Origin: Jiella marina | Lineage (GTDB): Bacteria > Pseudomonadota > Alphaproteobacteria > Rhizobiales > Rhizobiaceae | Direction: 5' to 3' | Assembly: GCF_024359545.1 (NCBI RefSeq) | Contig: NZ_JAKQZG010000001.1 | Span: 62,001-126,000 of the forward strand | DNA length: 64,000 nucleotides | Part shown: positions 26,715 through 36,144 of the stretch, piece after piece | Layout: every line of letters begins with the position of its first letter | Numbering within the stretch: position 1 is the stretch's first letter | Program-made: the position numbers and the translations under genes | Notes under the pieces: model-generated | What the model was told of the DNA's origin: nothing | Seen by the model: only the letters and a program-made list of their open reading frames with translations | Database searches by the model: none

Positions 26715-27635
26715 ATGAAGAATGCGTCGATCGCTCTTGCGCTCGCCATGACGGTAACCGCGGGCACCGCCTCTGCCCAGACGATCGAGATGATCGTTCC
26801 GTTCAGCGCCGGCGGAGGCACCGACACGGTAGCCCGCGTCTTTGAGCCGGGTTTCTCCGAGGCACTCGGACAGACCGTCGTCATCCGCAATGTCGACGGT
26901 GCGAGCGGCACGATTGGCGCAGCCGCCGCGGCCGACGCCACCGCCGATGGCTCGACGGTTGGTTATCTGCCGATCGGACCCTTGGCGATCCAGCCGTCGC
27001 TTCGTGATACGTCCTACTCGCCGGACGATTTCGCATACATCTGCCAGACCACCTCGACACCGGTCTTCCTGCTTCAGAAGAAGGGGGGCGATGCGTCGTC
27101 CGTCGAAGACTGGATCGAGAAGGGCACCGATGGGCGTGTCGTTTACGGCTCTTCCGGCCCGGGTACGATTCCCCATCTCGCCATGGCCGCCTTTGCGTCC
27201 GAGGCCGGGCTGAACGCCGTGCATCTGCCGTTCAAGGGAACGGGTCCGGCGATGAACGCCATGGCAGGCGGAGAGATCGACCTGTTCGTGGACACCGCGA
27301 CCGTGTTGGAAAACAACGACGTGACAGCGCTTGCCGTCTTCGCGCCGGAGCGTGTCGAGGCCTACCCCGACATCCCGACGATGGCCGAGGCTGGCTACGA
27401 GCTCGACTTTTCGGTGTGGCAGGGCCTCGTTGCGCCGAAGGGCGTTGATGAGGACACGCTCGCATCCTATTCGGAAGCCTGTGAGAAGGCGATCGCCACG
27501 GACCGGTTCAAGAAGCTCGCCGATGACACCAACACCGGCGTCATGTATCGCGGTCCCGAGGATTTCGCGGCCTTCGTGAAGAAGAATTCCGAACAGAACC
27601 GCGCCATCCTCAAGGAAGCCGGCCTCATCGAGTAA
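26715..27635 (+). CDS. tctC: Tripartite tricarboxylate transporter substrate-binding protein (TctC family)
   Basis: 306 residues with a Sec signal (M-K-N-A-S-I...A-S-A-Q). The mature sequence has the Bug-family pattern I-E-M-I-V-P-F-S-A-G-G-G-T-D-T, where the loop binds the ligand carboxylate, and P-F-K-G-T-G-P-A-M-N-A. CAGGGAGGA precedes the ATG. It heads a plus-strand operon with TctB, TctA and an enolase-superfamily dehydratase and is divergent from the IlvD/Edd dehydratase, so its ligand is probably a sugar acid rather than citrate. Confidence 0.93.
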   Translation: MKNASIALALAMTVTAGTASAQTIEMIVPFSAGGGTDTVARVFEPGFSEALGQTVVIRNVDGASGTIGAAAAADATADGSTVGYLPIGPLAIQPSLRDTSYSPDDFAYICQTTSTPVFLLQKKGGDASSVEDWIEKGTDGRVVYGSSGPGTIPHLAMAAFASEAGLNAVHLPFKGTGPAMNAMAGGEIDLFVDTATVLENNDVTALAVFAPERVEAYPDIPTMAEAGYELDFSVWQGLVAPKGVDEDTLASYSEACEKAIATDRFKKLADDTNTGVMYRGPEDFAAFVKKNSEQNRAILKEAGLIE

Positions 27636-27664
27636 GGCGGCCCAACCGTCTGCAAGGATACAGG

Positions 27665-27699
27665 GCGGCGGTACCCGGTGTTTCGGGCATCGCCGCCGC
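27665..27699 (+). terminator. Intercistronic hairpin downstream of tctC
   Basis: gcggcggt pairs with the cgccgccgc segment, enclosing an inner cccg/cggg stem, followed by cttt. It lies about 30 bases after the tctC stop in a 188-base gap before tctB and probably uncouples binding-protein mRNA levels from the permeases. Confidence 0.5.
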
Positions 27700-27823
27700 T
27701 TTCGTGGCGGGCGCCGCCCGGTGCCCGGCAACTCTCTCCTGAACTCGGGTTCGAGATGGGCTCACAACATTCCGCGCGGTCGAAGATTTCTGCGCGCGCC
27801 ACTGGCGGCCGGGAGGGGCGCCC

Positions 27824-28306
27824 ATGACGCAGACCCGTTTTGCAAGGATCGGCACGTCTGCCGTCTTCACGCTGATTGGCGTTGTCTTTCTCGTCGCAGC
27901 CTATTCCGGCGGGGGTGCGGGGGCGGGCAACCTCGCAGCCGGTGACACGCCCAATGCGCTGCCGCGCATTCTCTTGATGATCTGGGTCGGGCTTGGAATC
28001 GTCGACCTCTTCCGGCTTTCCTTCACCTCCGCCGCCGAGAAGAAGGGCGAAGACGACGCCGAGCTTCCAGGCACGGCGATCCTCGGCGTGATGGTGCTGG
28101 CGCTGGTACTTGCCATCGCGATCGTCTTCGCCGGCTACCTCATTCCCGTGCTGATCATTCTGCCGCTGCTGCTTTACCTCACGGGAACGCGTACGCCGTT
28201 CGCCTTCGTGCTGTCCTATCTGCTGATGGGCCCGGCCCTCTGGTTCCTGTTCCACCATCTCCTCGGCATTCGCCTTCCCATCCTGCTTTCGGGCGGTCTC
28301 TTGTGA
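27824..28306 (+). CDS. tctB: Tripartite tricarboxylate transporter small permease (TctB family)
   Basis: 160 residues with four transmembrane helices, the normal TctB size. It ends with a GTGA overlap with tctA, indicating coupled translation. The long upstream gap from tctC contains the hairpin described separately. Confidence 0.88.
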   Translation: MTQTRFARIGTSAVFTLIGVVFLVAAYSGGGAGAGNLAAGDTPNALPRILLMIWVGLGIVDLFRLSFTSAAEKKGEDDAELPGTAILGVMVLALVLAIAIVFAGYLIPVLIILPLLLYLTGTRTPFAFVLSYLLMGPALWFLFHHLLGIRLPILLSGGLL

Positions 28307-29799
28307 CGATCGATCTCGCTTTCCTCGCCGAAGCTCTCTCCCCCTGGACCCTCCTGGCGATCGTTTTCGGAACGGTTCTCGGGGTCGTGATCGGGGCCTT
28401 GCCCGGTCTCGGCTCCGTCGTGGGCCTGTCGATCTGCCTGCCCTTCACCTTCGGCATGGACACCGTGCCGAGCCTGGCCCTGCTTCTCGGCGTCTATTGC
28501 GGCTCGGTCTATGGCGGGTCGATCTCCGCCATCCTGATCAACTCGCCGGGCACGCCGCAATCGGCCGCGACCATGCTCGACGGCTATCCCATGGCAGAGC
28601 GTGGTGAAGCGGGGCAGGCTCTCGGCTGGGCGACGGCCGCCTCGGTCGCCGGCGGCTTGCTCTCGTGCATCGTCCTGATCCTTGCCGCTCCGCAACTGGC
28701 GCGCTTTGCCACGCGCTTCGGTTCGGTCGAGGTCTTCGGCCTTATTCTCCTGGCGCTGACCTGTATCGCCGCGGTGTCTAAGGGCAGCATGGTCAAGGGA
28801 CTCGCCATGGGCGCTGCGGGGCTGTTTGTGGCGCTGATCGGCACTGACCCCGTAACCGGGGCGGCCCGCTTCACCTTCGGCATCGAATTCCTGACTGCGG
28901 GACTCGATCTCATTTCCGTCGTCATCGGGCTCTTCGCCCTGTCGGAAGCCTTTTCGCGCCTTGCCTTGCGCCGAATGGGTGCGCCCACGGTCGCCAACGC
29001 CCGGGTGATCCTTCCGGCGCTTCGCGCCTGGAAGGGCCGGGTGGTCAACCTTTTCCGCAGCTCCCTCATCGGTTGCCTCATCGGGGCACTGCCGGGAACG
29101 GGCGCCGCGACCGCCGCCTTTATCAGCTATGCCTCCGCCAAGCAGGCCTCGCCGCGCCGCGACGACTTCGGCAAAGGCGAGCCAGATGGCCTGATCGCGG
29201 CGGAGTCGGCGAACAACGCCGTTACCGGTAGCGCGATGATCCCGACGCTCGCCCTCGGCATCCCTGGCGACGTGGTCACGGCCATCCTTCTGTCAGCGAT
29301 GGTGGTGCACGGGATCACGCCGGGTGTGCGTCTGATGACCGAGCATCTCGATGTGGTCAATGCCATCTTCGTCGTCCTGATCATCGTCAACATCGTCATG
29401 CTCGTCGTGGCGTTCCCGATCGTCAGAGCCTTCGGCCGGATCCTCTCTGTCCCCGAGCCAATCATCATGGTGGGCGTCATCGTGTTTTCGCTGATCGGCG
29501 CGATCACGGTGCGCGGTAACGCGCTCGATGGCGTGGTCGCCGTTCTCTTCGGAATGATCGGCTATGCGTTGCGGATCGGCGGCTTTCCGCTCGCGCCCTT
29601 CGTCATTGGTCTGGTGCTCGGCCCGCAATTCGAGCAGAATCTGAGGCGAGGGCTGCTTCTCAATGAAGGCGACATTCTGAGTTTTCCGACCGCCAGCTGG
29701 ATCTCGGCCGTGATCTTCACCACGGTCGCGCTTCTCGTCATCGCCAACCCGCTGAAGGCCCTCATGACCTTTGGCAGAAACCGCCAGAAACAATCCTAG
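28303..29799 (+). CDS. tctA: Tripartite tricarboxylate transporter large permease (TctA family)
   Basis: 498 residues, about 11-12 helices. The family signatures G-A-L-P-G-L-G-S-V-V-G-L-S at the N terminus, Y-G-G-S-I-S-A-I-L-I-N-S-P-G-T-P near residue 70, and G-A-L-P-G-T-G-A-A-T-A-A-F with A-L-G-I-P-G-D-V-V-T are present. Start is GTG overlapping the tctB stop. Secondary transporter subunit of the TctCBA system. Confidence 0.95.
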   Translation: MTIDLAFLAEALSPWTLLAIVFGTVLGVVIGALPGLGSVVGLSICLPFTFGMDTVPSLALLLGVYCGSVYGGSISAILINSPGTPQSAATMLDGYPMAERGEAGQALGWATAASVAGGLLSCIVLILAAPQLARFATRFGSVEVFGLILLALTCIAAVSKGSMVKGLAMGAAGLFVALIGTDPVTGAARFTFGIEFLTAGLDLISVVIGLFALSEAFSRLALRRMGAPTVANARVILPALRAWKGRVVNLFRSSLIGCLIGALPGTGAATAAFISYASAKQASPRRDDFGKGEPDGLIAAESANNAVTGSAMIPTLALGIPGDVVTAILLSAMVVHGITPGVRLMTEHLDVVNAIFVVLIIVNIVMLVVAFPIVRAFGRILSVPEPIIMVGVIVFSLIGAITVRGNALDGVVAVLFGMIGYALRIGGFPLAPFVIGLVLGPQFEQNLRRGLLLNEGDILSFPTASWISAVIFTTVALLVIANPLKALMTFGRNRQKQS

Positions 29800-29885
29800 G
29801 GCCTGACCACGAGGTTCGATGCGTCGGACGATTGTTCGGTGTCGGATGAGTGGCAGGCACCAGATCAGTTCACGGACCCAATCCC

Positions 29886-31025
29886 ATGCGCGCGACGATC
29901 CTCGTTCATCGAATTCCGATCGACACTCCGGTCCAGACGTCGTTCGGCATCATGCATGACCGGCCCTCGCTGATGCTGCGCCTCGAAGACGATGATGGTG
30001 CGATCGGCTTCGGCGAGATCTGGTGCAATTGGCCGAGCGTCGGCGCCGAACATCGCGCACGTTTGATGGAAGCACTGATCCTGCCGCTCGTCGCAGAGAG
30101 CGGGCTGGCGGATAATCCCGCCGAGCTCTGGGTCTGGCTCTCCGCCCGGCTTCGGATCCTCGCGATCCAGTCCGGCGAACCGGGACCGATTGCCCAGTGC
30201 CTCGCAGGCCTCGAATGCGCCCTCCAGGATCTGGCAGCGCGGCGGGCGGGTCTTCCCCTGGCGCGATTCTTGTCGAGCGAAGCCAGCGCATCGGTTGCCG
30301 TCTATGCCAGCGGCATCAATCCGACCGGTGCGCCCGAGACGGCGGAGCGCGCGATCGCCGCAGGCTACCGTGCCTGCAAGGTGAAGGTGGGTTTCGGACG
30401 GGATCGCGACCGCGAAAACCTTCTCGGCGCGCGGGCCCTGATTGGCCCTGACGTGCAGATGATGGCCGATGCCAACCAGGCCTGGACGTCGGAAGAGGCC
30501 GTGAGCTTTGCGGAAACCGCCGACGAGGTCGGCCTTTCATGGCTGGAGGAGCCCTTGGCCCATGACGTCGCCGACGAGGACTGGCGGCAGGTGGCCGATG
30601 CGATGCAGACTCCGCTTGCGGCGGGCGAGAATTTTGCCAGCGCACGGGACTTCGATGAACTACCGGCCGCGCGAGGTCTCGGTGTCGTTCAGCCCGATCT
30701 GGGGCGTTGGGGCGGAGTCGCGCAGTTGGTCGCGGTCGGCCGTTCGGCCCGAGCGCACTGCATGCTGTTCTGTCCGCACTGGCTCGGCGGCGGCGTCGGG
30801 CTCCTGACGTCCTGCCACGTCAAGGCGGCGCTCGATGACGAGGACGGCTTTGTCGAAGTCGACTTCAACGACAATCCGATGCGGAGCGAACTCGCTGCGG
30901 AAATCTTCGCTACCCTAAGAGATGGCCGCGTGAGCCTTCCCGACAAACCCGGCATCGGTATCGACGACGCGGCGATCGACGCCTTTCGTGCGCACCTCAC
31001 CGTGGCGCGGGAAATCACTTTCTGA
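29886..31025 (+). CDS. Mandelate racemase/muconate lactonizing enzyme family protein (enolase superfamily acid-sugar dehydratase)
   Basis: 379 residues. Catalytic and metal residues of the mandelate-racemase subgroup can be traced: K165-x-K167 in C-K-V-K-V, D195 in A-D-A-N-Q-A-W, E221/E222 in W-L-E-E-P-L, E248 in A-G-E-N, D271 in Q-P-D-L-G-R and H298 in C-P-H-W-L-G-G, forming the Lys and His-Asp bases at opposite sides. Such enzymes dehydrate or epimerise acid sugars. It follows tctA by 86 bases on the same strand. Having it together with the IlvD/Edd dehydratase suggests either two substrates or two dehydration steps. Confidence 0.88.
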   Translation: MRATILVHRIPIDTPVQTSFGIMHDRPSLMLRLEDDDGAIGFGEIWCNWPSVGAEHRARLMEALILPLVAESGLADNPAELWVWLSARLRILAIQSGEPGPIAQCLAGLECALQDLAARRAGLPLARFLSSEASASVAVYASGINPTGAPETAERAIAAGYRACKVKVGFGRDRDRENLLGARALIGPDVQMMADANQAWTSEEAVSFAETADEVGLSWLEEPLAHDVADEDWRQVADAMQTPLAAGENFASARDFDELPAARGLGVVQPDLGRWGGVAQLVAVGRSARAHCMLFCPHWLGGGVGLLTSCHVKAALDDEDGFVEVDFNDNPMRSELAAEIFATLRDGRVSLPDKPGIGIDDAAIDAFRAHLTVAREITF

Positions 31026-31083
31026 AATCTGGGGCGACGCGGTGCCGATGGTACCGCTGAACCACCTGCACGCTGATCTCGAG

Positions 31084-31104
31084 TCCGGTCGCCGGGAGAC
31101 CGGA
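31084..31104. terminator. Hairpin between convergent transcription units
   Basis: tccggtc and gaccgga form a 7-bp stem with a 7-base loop in the 139-base gap between the enolase-superfamily gene and the convergent GpsA-like gene. No U-run, so tentative. Confidence 0.35.
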
Positions 31105-31164
31105 AAGTGTTGGTGCCCTGGCCGGCCAAATCGCACCTCGGCCGTGCCGCGATCCGATCGCTCG

Positions 31165-32205
31165 CTACCGGCGCGGTGCCCCAAGGGCTGCCCGTGGATC
31201 GAAGGGTGCACCTTCGACCGCAGCCACGATCGCGTCGGCCAGGGGAAGCCGCTCGGGCAGGGCGCCGCGTCTCTTGGCCTCGCGCATGCCGGCGGAAAGG
31301 CTCCGCGCGACGTCGATGCCTTCGACCGTCTCGCCCTTCATGGGACCCGCGACGATCTCCGCGATGGTCATGCCTTCGCCGAGATGGAGGCCGAGCCGCG
31401 AATTGCGGCCGCCCCCGACGGTGACATGCAGGTCGCCAAGACCGGCCAGGCCGTGCGCGATCTCCGGCTTACCGCCGATCCATGTGGAAAGCAGCGTCAT
31501 CTCGTCGATGGCCCGCTGAAAGGCTCGGGCGACCGGGTTCTTCACCGGCTCTCCATCGCGCTTGTATGCGCCCATCATCGCGCTGACGCCGATCGTGAGG
31601 AAGTTCTTCAAGGCCGCGCAGGCCTCGACGCCGATCACATCCTTGGACGTCGAAATCTCGTAATAGTCCGTCGCCATCAGGCCCGCAGCTTGCCGCACGG
31701 CGGCTTCGTCGCGCCCGGCATAGACCACGGCGGTCATGCGGCGCTCGGCAAGCTCCCGCGCAATGCAGGGCCCGCCGATCCCCACAAAGGATGGCATTGA
31801 TCCACCACGCTCCGCGACGAGTGCGGGGAGCGCGTCTGCATAGGTTTCCGGCGCTTCGTCGCCGCGAGCCACGAGACCCTTGGTGACGATCGCAACCGGT
31901 GCCTTCGGCGCAAGGCGCACGAGTTGATCGGCCGCCCAGCCGATGCCGGGCGACGAAACGCCGATGATGACGAGGTCGGCGGCGGCAACCTCGTCCGGCG
32001 TGATGGCATCCGCGTCGCGGACATCGACGTCCGGGTCGAGCGGTGCCTTGAGGCGGGGATGAGCCGAACGATCCTTCGACAGGGCTTCGAGGACGTCGGC
32101 ATCGAGAGGCGTCGTGCCGAGGATGACGTCATGGCCATTGTCTCTCGCGGGAACGGCGAGCGCCGAGCCCATCACGCCGGCGCCGAGGATGACGACCCGG
32201 CTCAT
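31165..32205 (-). CDS. NAD(P)-dependent glycerol-3-phosphate dehydrogenase-like protein (GpsA family)
   Basis: 346 residues. N-terminal Rossmann motif V-I-L-G-A-G-V-M-G-S-A, substrate-binding G-P-C-I-A-R-E-L-A and catalytic Lys in C-A-A-L-K-N-F-L-T-I-G follow the GpsA pattern, so it should act on a glycerol-3-phosphate-like alcohol phosphate. It is the last gene of the polyol ABC operon and overlaps the ATPase gene by four bases, which makes a catabolic polyol-phosphate role likelier than lipid biosynthesis; housekeeping gpsA is usually elsewhere. Exact substrate unknown. Confidence 0.85.
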   Translation of the reverse strand: MSRVVILGAGVMGSALAVPARDNGHDVILGTTPLDADVLEALSKDRSAHPRLKAPLDPDVDVRDADAITPDEVAAADLVIIGVSSPGIGWAADQLVRLAPKAPVAIVTKGLVARGDEAPETYADALPALVAERGGSMPSFVGIGGPCIARELAERRMTAVVYAGRDEAAVRQAAGLMATDYYEISTSKDVIGVEACAALKNFLTIGVSAMMGAYKRDGEPVKNPVARAFQRAIDEMTLLSTWIGGKPEIAHGLAGLGDLHVTVGGGRNSRLGLHLGEGMTIAEIVAGPMKGETVEGIDVARSLSAGMREAKRRGALPERLPLADAIVAAVEGAPFDPRAALGAPRR

Positions 32206-33281
32206 GCGGCCTTGCTCGCATTCGGTTCGATGCGCTGCTCGCTCTCTGGGTCGAACAGGTGGGTCTTTGCCGGGTCGATCTTCAAGCCGACCTGCGCGTC
32301 GCGCTCGAAGCGCCGACGTTCGGGAATGACGATCCGCACCTCCGAATCCTCGACGTTGACGTGAACGACGGTCTCGGCCCCCGTGGTCTCGGACAGAAGC
32401 ACGGTGGCGGGAACGCTTCCCGGCTCGTTCGCTTCGCCCACGCCGATATCGACCGGGCGCACGCCATAGACCACCTTGCGTCCCGGCTGGACCGAGCCGG
32501 AAACGGGCAGCACGGTCTTGCCGAAGCGCACGCCCTCCGCGGCGGTCTCGCCCGCCATGAGATTGATCGAGGGCGAGCCGATGAAGTCGGCGACGAAGAG
32601 ATTGGCCGGACGGTCATAGACCTCGTCCGGCGATCCCATCTGCATGATCTCGCCCGAGCGCATGACGACGATGATGTCGGCCATGGTCATGGCCTCGATC
32701 TGATCATGGGTGACGTAGATCGTCGTCGCGTTCACCCGGTCATGAAGCTGGCGGATCTCGTAGCGCATCTGTCCGCGCAGCTTGGCGTCGAGATTGGAGA
32801 GTGGTTCGTCGAACAGGAAGACTTTCGGCTCGCGCACGATCGAGCGGCCCATGGCGACGCGCTGGCGTTGTCCGCCGGACAGGGCGGCGGGCTTGCGGTC
32901 GAGATAGGGCTCGAGCGCCAGGATGCCGGCAGCCCATTTCACGCGCTTCTTGATCGTCTCCTTGTCGATGCCGCGCACCTGCAGTCCGAAGGCGATATTG
33001 TCGTACACGCTCATCTGCGGATAGAGCGCGTAGGACTGGAACACCATGGCGATATCGCGGTCGCGCGGATGGACGCCGTTCATCCGCTCTCCGCCGATGG
33101 CGACCTCGCCCTTGGTGATCTTCTCCAGTCCCGCCGTCATTCTCAGGAGAGTCGTCTTGCCGCAGCCTGACGGACCGAGAAGCACGACGAATTTGCCATC
33201 GGGAATGGTGAAGGAGATGTCTTCCATCACCTTCATCGTTCCGTAGCTTTTCGCGACGTTGCGATAGTCGACCTGGGCCAT
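32202..33281 (-). CDS. Polyol/sugar ABC transporter ATP-binding protein (UgpC/MalK type)
   Basis: 359 residues. Walker A G-P-S-G-C-G-K-T-T, signature L-S-G-G-Q-R-Q-R-V-A-M-G-R-S, Walker B V-F-L-F-D-E-P-L-S-N-L-D and a C-terminal TOBE region. Second UgpC-type ATPase in the window; it belongs with the permeases at 38729-40622. It lies 13 bases after the AraM-like dehydrogenase. Confidence 0.95.
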   Translation of the reverse strand: MAQVDYRNVAKSYGTMKVMEDISFTIPDGKFVVLLGPSGCGKTTLLRMTAGLEKITKGEVAIGGERMNGVHPRDRDIAMVFQSYALYPQMSVYDNIAFGLQVRGIDKETIKKRVKWAAGILALEPYLDRKPAALSGGQRQRVAMGRSIVREPKVFLFDEPLSNLDAKLRGQMRYEIRQLHDRVNATTIYVTHDQIEAMTMADIIVVMRSGEIMQMGSPDEVYDRPANLFVADFIGSPSINLMAGETAAEGVRFGKTVLPVSGSVQPGRKVVYGVRPVDIGVGEANEPGSVPATVLLSETTGAETVVHVNVEDSEVRIVIPERRRFERDAQVGLKIDPAKTHLFDPESEQRIEPNASKAA

Positions 33282-33294
33282 GAATGCTCGGCTT

Positions 33295-34611
33295 TCAGTT
33301 CACAGTGGCAAGAAAGGGCTCGAGCCGACCGGAATCGTCGGCAAGGTCGAGCATGGAAAAGCGGTCGCGGATGAAGCGGGCGTCTCCGACATACTGCCGA
33401 TAGAGTTCGGCTGGAAGGCCAAGATCGGCGGCGGTCAGCTGGCAGCCGGCAGCGGCCATCGCATTGTGAAGCTCGTCGAAGGGACGCGTCACCGCCGCAA
33501 GGCGCGACTTGATCTGCGGCCACTCGCGCCGGAGTTTATCGTTCATCCGCGCAGCGCCTTCCTCGTCGAAGGCCTTCTTTTCGGTCTCCTCGGCCATGGT
33601 CCGGGCCATGGCCTCGCCATAACGCTTCGCAAGCTGTTCGACCGGAATGACCGTGGGCTTCAGTTCGGGCGGTGCGTCGAGGGCGATCGTCTCGTTCTGC
33701 AGCCGCGACATGGTGAGCGAGGCGACGCCCACCTGTTCGCCATGGGAGGTGCCCGGATGCTGGGAGCCGGCGAACATGTCGATGCAGTGGGAGATCATGT
33801 GCTCGGCCATCGAGCCCACATGAGTCGTGCCGGTGAAGGAAGTGCTCGAGCCCATGATCGCGGAGACGCGCACGAGCCGGGCGAGGGCCTCGAAATCGCC
33901 CTCCAGGAGCTTCGGCGCGAGCGCGATCATATCGTCCTCGTCATAGGCGAGGAGGGTGTAGGCGGTCTCGCTGTAGGGCGTATCGTACAGGAGGTGCATC
34001 AGGAGCCAGTCGGATTGCGCTGTCGTGCGGCAGACGACGTCGGCGAAGGCGGCGGAGACGAGGCGCGGCGGGCATTTCGCGATGACGCCGAGATCGAAGA
34101 AGACGCCCTTGGCGAAATGGCAGGTGATCGACTTCTTGAAACCATCGACCGAGAGCGACGCCGTCGGCGTCGTATAGGCGTTCATCGGGCTGGTGGCGAA
34201 GACCGAATATTCGCGGCCATCCTCGAAGGTCGCGTATTTGCATCCGTCGGAGACCGAGCCGGAACCGACGGCGATGAGTACCTCGGCATCCGCCGTCGCT
34301 TCCGAGAGTTTGCGGATGGCGCCGAGTTCGACCTTGGGCTTGTTCCAGACATATTCCGAAACGGTGAGGCCGTCGCGCCGTAACGCGTCGAGAAGACGTC
34401 CGCCCAGCGCCTCGCGGGTGAAGGAGTCATGGACCACGCAGATGTGCTTATCGCCGTGGCACGCCCGCACGAGTTCGGCCTCGCGGCCTTCCAGCGTATC
34501 GGCGATCTCGATCCTGTCGATCTTGATGCCTTTTTGCTGGCCGTCATTGGGGTCGACCCAGCGATGGGCGACGAGGTCCTCGATCACGCCGAGGCGCGAA
34601 TGTGCAGTCAT
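33295..34611 (-). CDS. sn-Glycerol-1-phosphate dehydrogenase-like protein (AraM/EgsA family)
   Basis: 438 residues, iron-containing alcohol dehydrogenase superfamily. The nucleotide loop G-S-G-S-V-S-D-G-C-K-Y and the metal-ligand region S-M-A-E-H-M-I-S-H...G-T-S-H-G-E-Q-V-G-V match AraM/EgsA, which oxidise or form sn-glycerol 1-phosphate in bacteria and archaea. The start codon overlaps the stop of the FGGY kinase (ATGA), implying it uses the kinase product. The combination with a GpsA-like enzyme in one operon means dehydrogenases of opposite stereochemical preference side by side. Confidence 0.87.
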   Translation of the reverse strand: MTAHSRLGVIEDLVAHRWVDPNDGQQKGIKIDRIEIADTLEGREAELVRACHGDKHICVVHDSFTREALGGRLLDALRRDGLTVSEYVWNKPKVELGAIRKLSEATADAEVLIAVGSGSVSDGCKYATFEDGREYSVFATSPMNAYTTPTASLSVDGFKKSITCHFAKGVFFDLGVIAKCPPRLVSAAFADVVCRTTAQSDWLLMHLLYDTPYSETAYTLLAYDEDDMIALAPKLLEGDFEALARLVRVSAIMGSSTSFTGTTHVGSMAEHMISHCIDMFAGSQHPGTSHGEQVGVASLTMSRLQNETIALDAPPELKPTVIPVEQLAKRYGEAMARTMAEETEKKAFDEEGAARMNDKLRREWPQIKSRLAAVTRPFDELHNAMAAAGCQLTAADLGLPAELYRQYVGDARFIRDRFSMLDLADDSGRLEPFLATVN

Positions 34612-36140
34612 GACTGGTCTTTCGTTGCGCGTTCCGCAAAGGCGACGAGGCGGTGGTTGATGTCGGCCGTCGCCGCATAGGCGGATTGGAAAATGTCGCC
34701 GAGTTCGTCATAGGCGTCGCGGCGGGAGGCATCAGGCTCGATCGGCGTGGTGGCGCCTGCCATCGCGCCTGCCGCCTCTTCGATCGACGAGAACCAGCCG
34801 GCGCCATGGGCCGCGATCATGCCGGCGCCGAGCGCCGAGGCCTCGACCGTGCCGGAAATGCAGACGGGCCGGCCCGAAGCGTCGGCGAGCATCTGACGCC
34901 AAAGCGGCGAGTTGGCGCCGCCGCCGATCGCGACATAGCGCTCGACCTTGCGGCCGGTGACTTCCTCGGTCCGCCGGGTCGCGGCAGCGAGCCAGACGGT
35001 GATGCCTTCGAGGATCGCCCGGTAGATATGGACCGGACCATGGCTTCCGGAGAGGCCCATGATCGTGCCGCGGGTCTCCGAATCCCAGTGAGGGTCCATG
35101 ACGCCGCCCCAGAAGGGCTGGACGAGGACGCCCTCCGAGCCGATCGGCAGCCGCAGCGCTTCGGCCTCCAGCCGGTCGAAGATGGCGGGGTCGGAACGCC
35201 CGCCGAGGAACTTGTCGACGAACCAGTTGATCAGGAAGGCGCCGCCGCGCAGGCAGTTTTCGAAGATGAAGCCGTTGCCCTGGGCCGCGATCTGGGTCCG
35301 GAAGGCGTCGGAAACCGCGAAATCCGGCTGCCAGACGCCGGAGACGACCGCCGTGCCGAGATTGACATAGGCCTGGGCGGGATCGGTGCAGTTCGTGCCG
35401 AGCCCGGCGCATTGGCCGTCACCGCCGCCGGCAAAGACCGGACAGCTTTTCGGCAGGCCCGTGGCCTCTGCGGCCTCGGCGGTGATTTCGCCGAGCTGGG
35501 TGCCCGGCGCATGGGTCTCGGCAAGCTTTTCGACCGGCAGTTCGATCGCCTCCAGAATGGTCCGCGACCATTCCTTCTTGCGGATGTCGAACAGCGCGAA
35601 GGGATCGGCGCTCGACCAGCTGGTGCGCGGACGCCCTCCACAGAGGTCGGAGACCAGTACGGTCTGGACGTCGCAGAAAAGCGCTGTCTTTTCATAAAGA
35701 TCCGGCTCGTTCTTCTTCATCCAGGCCAGGCGATAGAGACAGGGAATGATGTCCACCGGGCGCCCGGTGATCTCGTGGATCGTCTTTCGCCCAAGCGCTG
35801 CGGCCAGTTCCTCGACTTCAGCCGGTGCGCGCTCATCAAGCCACACCGTTGCGGGTCGGACAGAGCGGCCGTTCGCATCGAGATGGGCCATGGTCTCGCG
35901 CTGGTTCGAGATGGCGAGGCCGAGGATCCGTGAGGGATCGATCTTTCCCGTCAGGTCCTGCAAAGCCTTGCGGGCAGCCTTGCGCCAGTCGTCCGGCTCC
36001 TGCTCGAACCAGCCGAGGCGGGGATTGGAGAGCTCGATCGGCGCGCGACCCTCGGCAACGGACTCGCCGGAGGCCGTCCAGGCGATCGCCTTGGCCGACT
36101 GGGTCGAAGAGTCGAGGCCGATGACGACAGGCTCGGCCAT
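34608..36140 (-). CDS. FGGY-family carbohydrate kinase (xylulokinase-like)
   Basis: 510 residues. The N-terminal ATPase lobe begins V-I-G-L-D-S-S-T-Q-S-A-K, followed by I-S-N-Q-R-E-T-M and the FGGY signature region; the C-terminal lobe carries V-A-I-G-G-G-A-N-S-P-L-W-R-Q-M-L-A-D. Members phosphorylate xylulose, ribulose, glycerol, erythritol and related polyols. In this operon it follows an SDR by 4 bases and overlaps the AraM-like dehydrogenase, so a free polyol or ketose is probably phosphorylated and the product oxidised. Confidence 0.92.
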   Translation of the reverse strand: MAEPVVIGLDSSTQSAKAIAWTASGESVAEGRAPIELSNPRLGWFEQEPDDWRKAARKALQDLTGKIDPSRILGLAISNQRETMAHLDANGRSVRPATVWLDERAPAEVEELAAALGRKTIHEITGRPVDIIPCLYRLAWMKKNEPDLYEKTALFCDVQTVLVSDLCGGRPRTSWSSADPFALFDIRKKEWSRTILEAIELPVEKLAETHAPGTQLGEITAEAAEATGLPKSCPVFAGGGDGQCAGLGTNCTDPAQAYVNLGTAVVSGVWQPDFAVSDAFRTQIAAQGNGFIFENCLRGGAFLINWFVDKFLGGRSDPAIFDRLEAEALRLPIGSEGVLVQPFWGGVMDPHWDSETRGTIMGLSGSHGPVHIYRAILEGITVWLAAATRRTEEVTGRKVERYVAIGGGANSPLWRQMLADASGRPVCISGTVEASALGAGMIAAHGAGWFSSIEEAAGAMAGATTPIEPDASRRDAYDELGDIFQSAYAATADINHRLVAFAERATKDQS

Positions 36141-36144
36141 CGTC

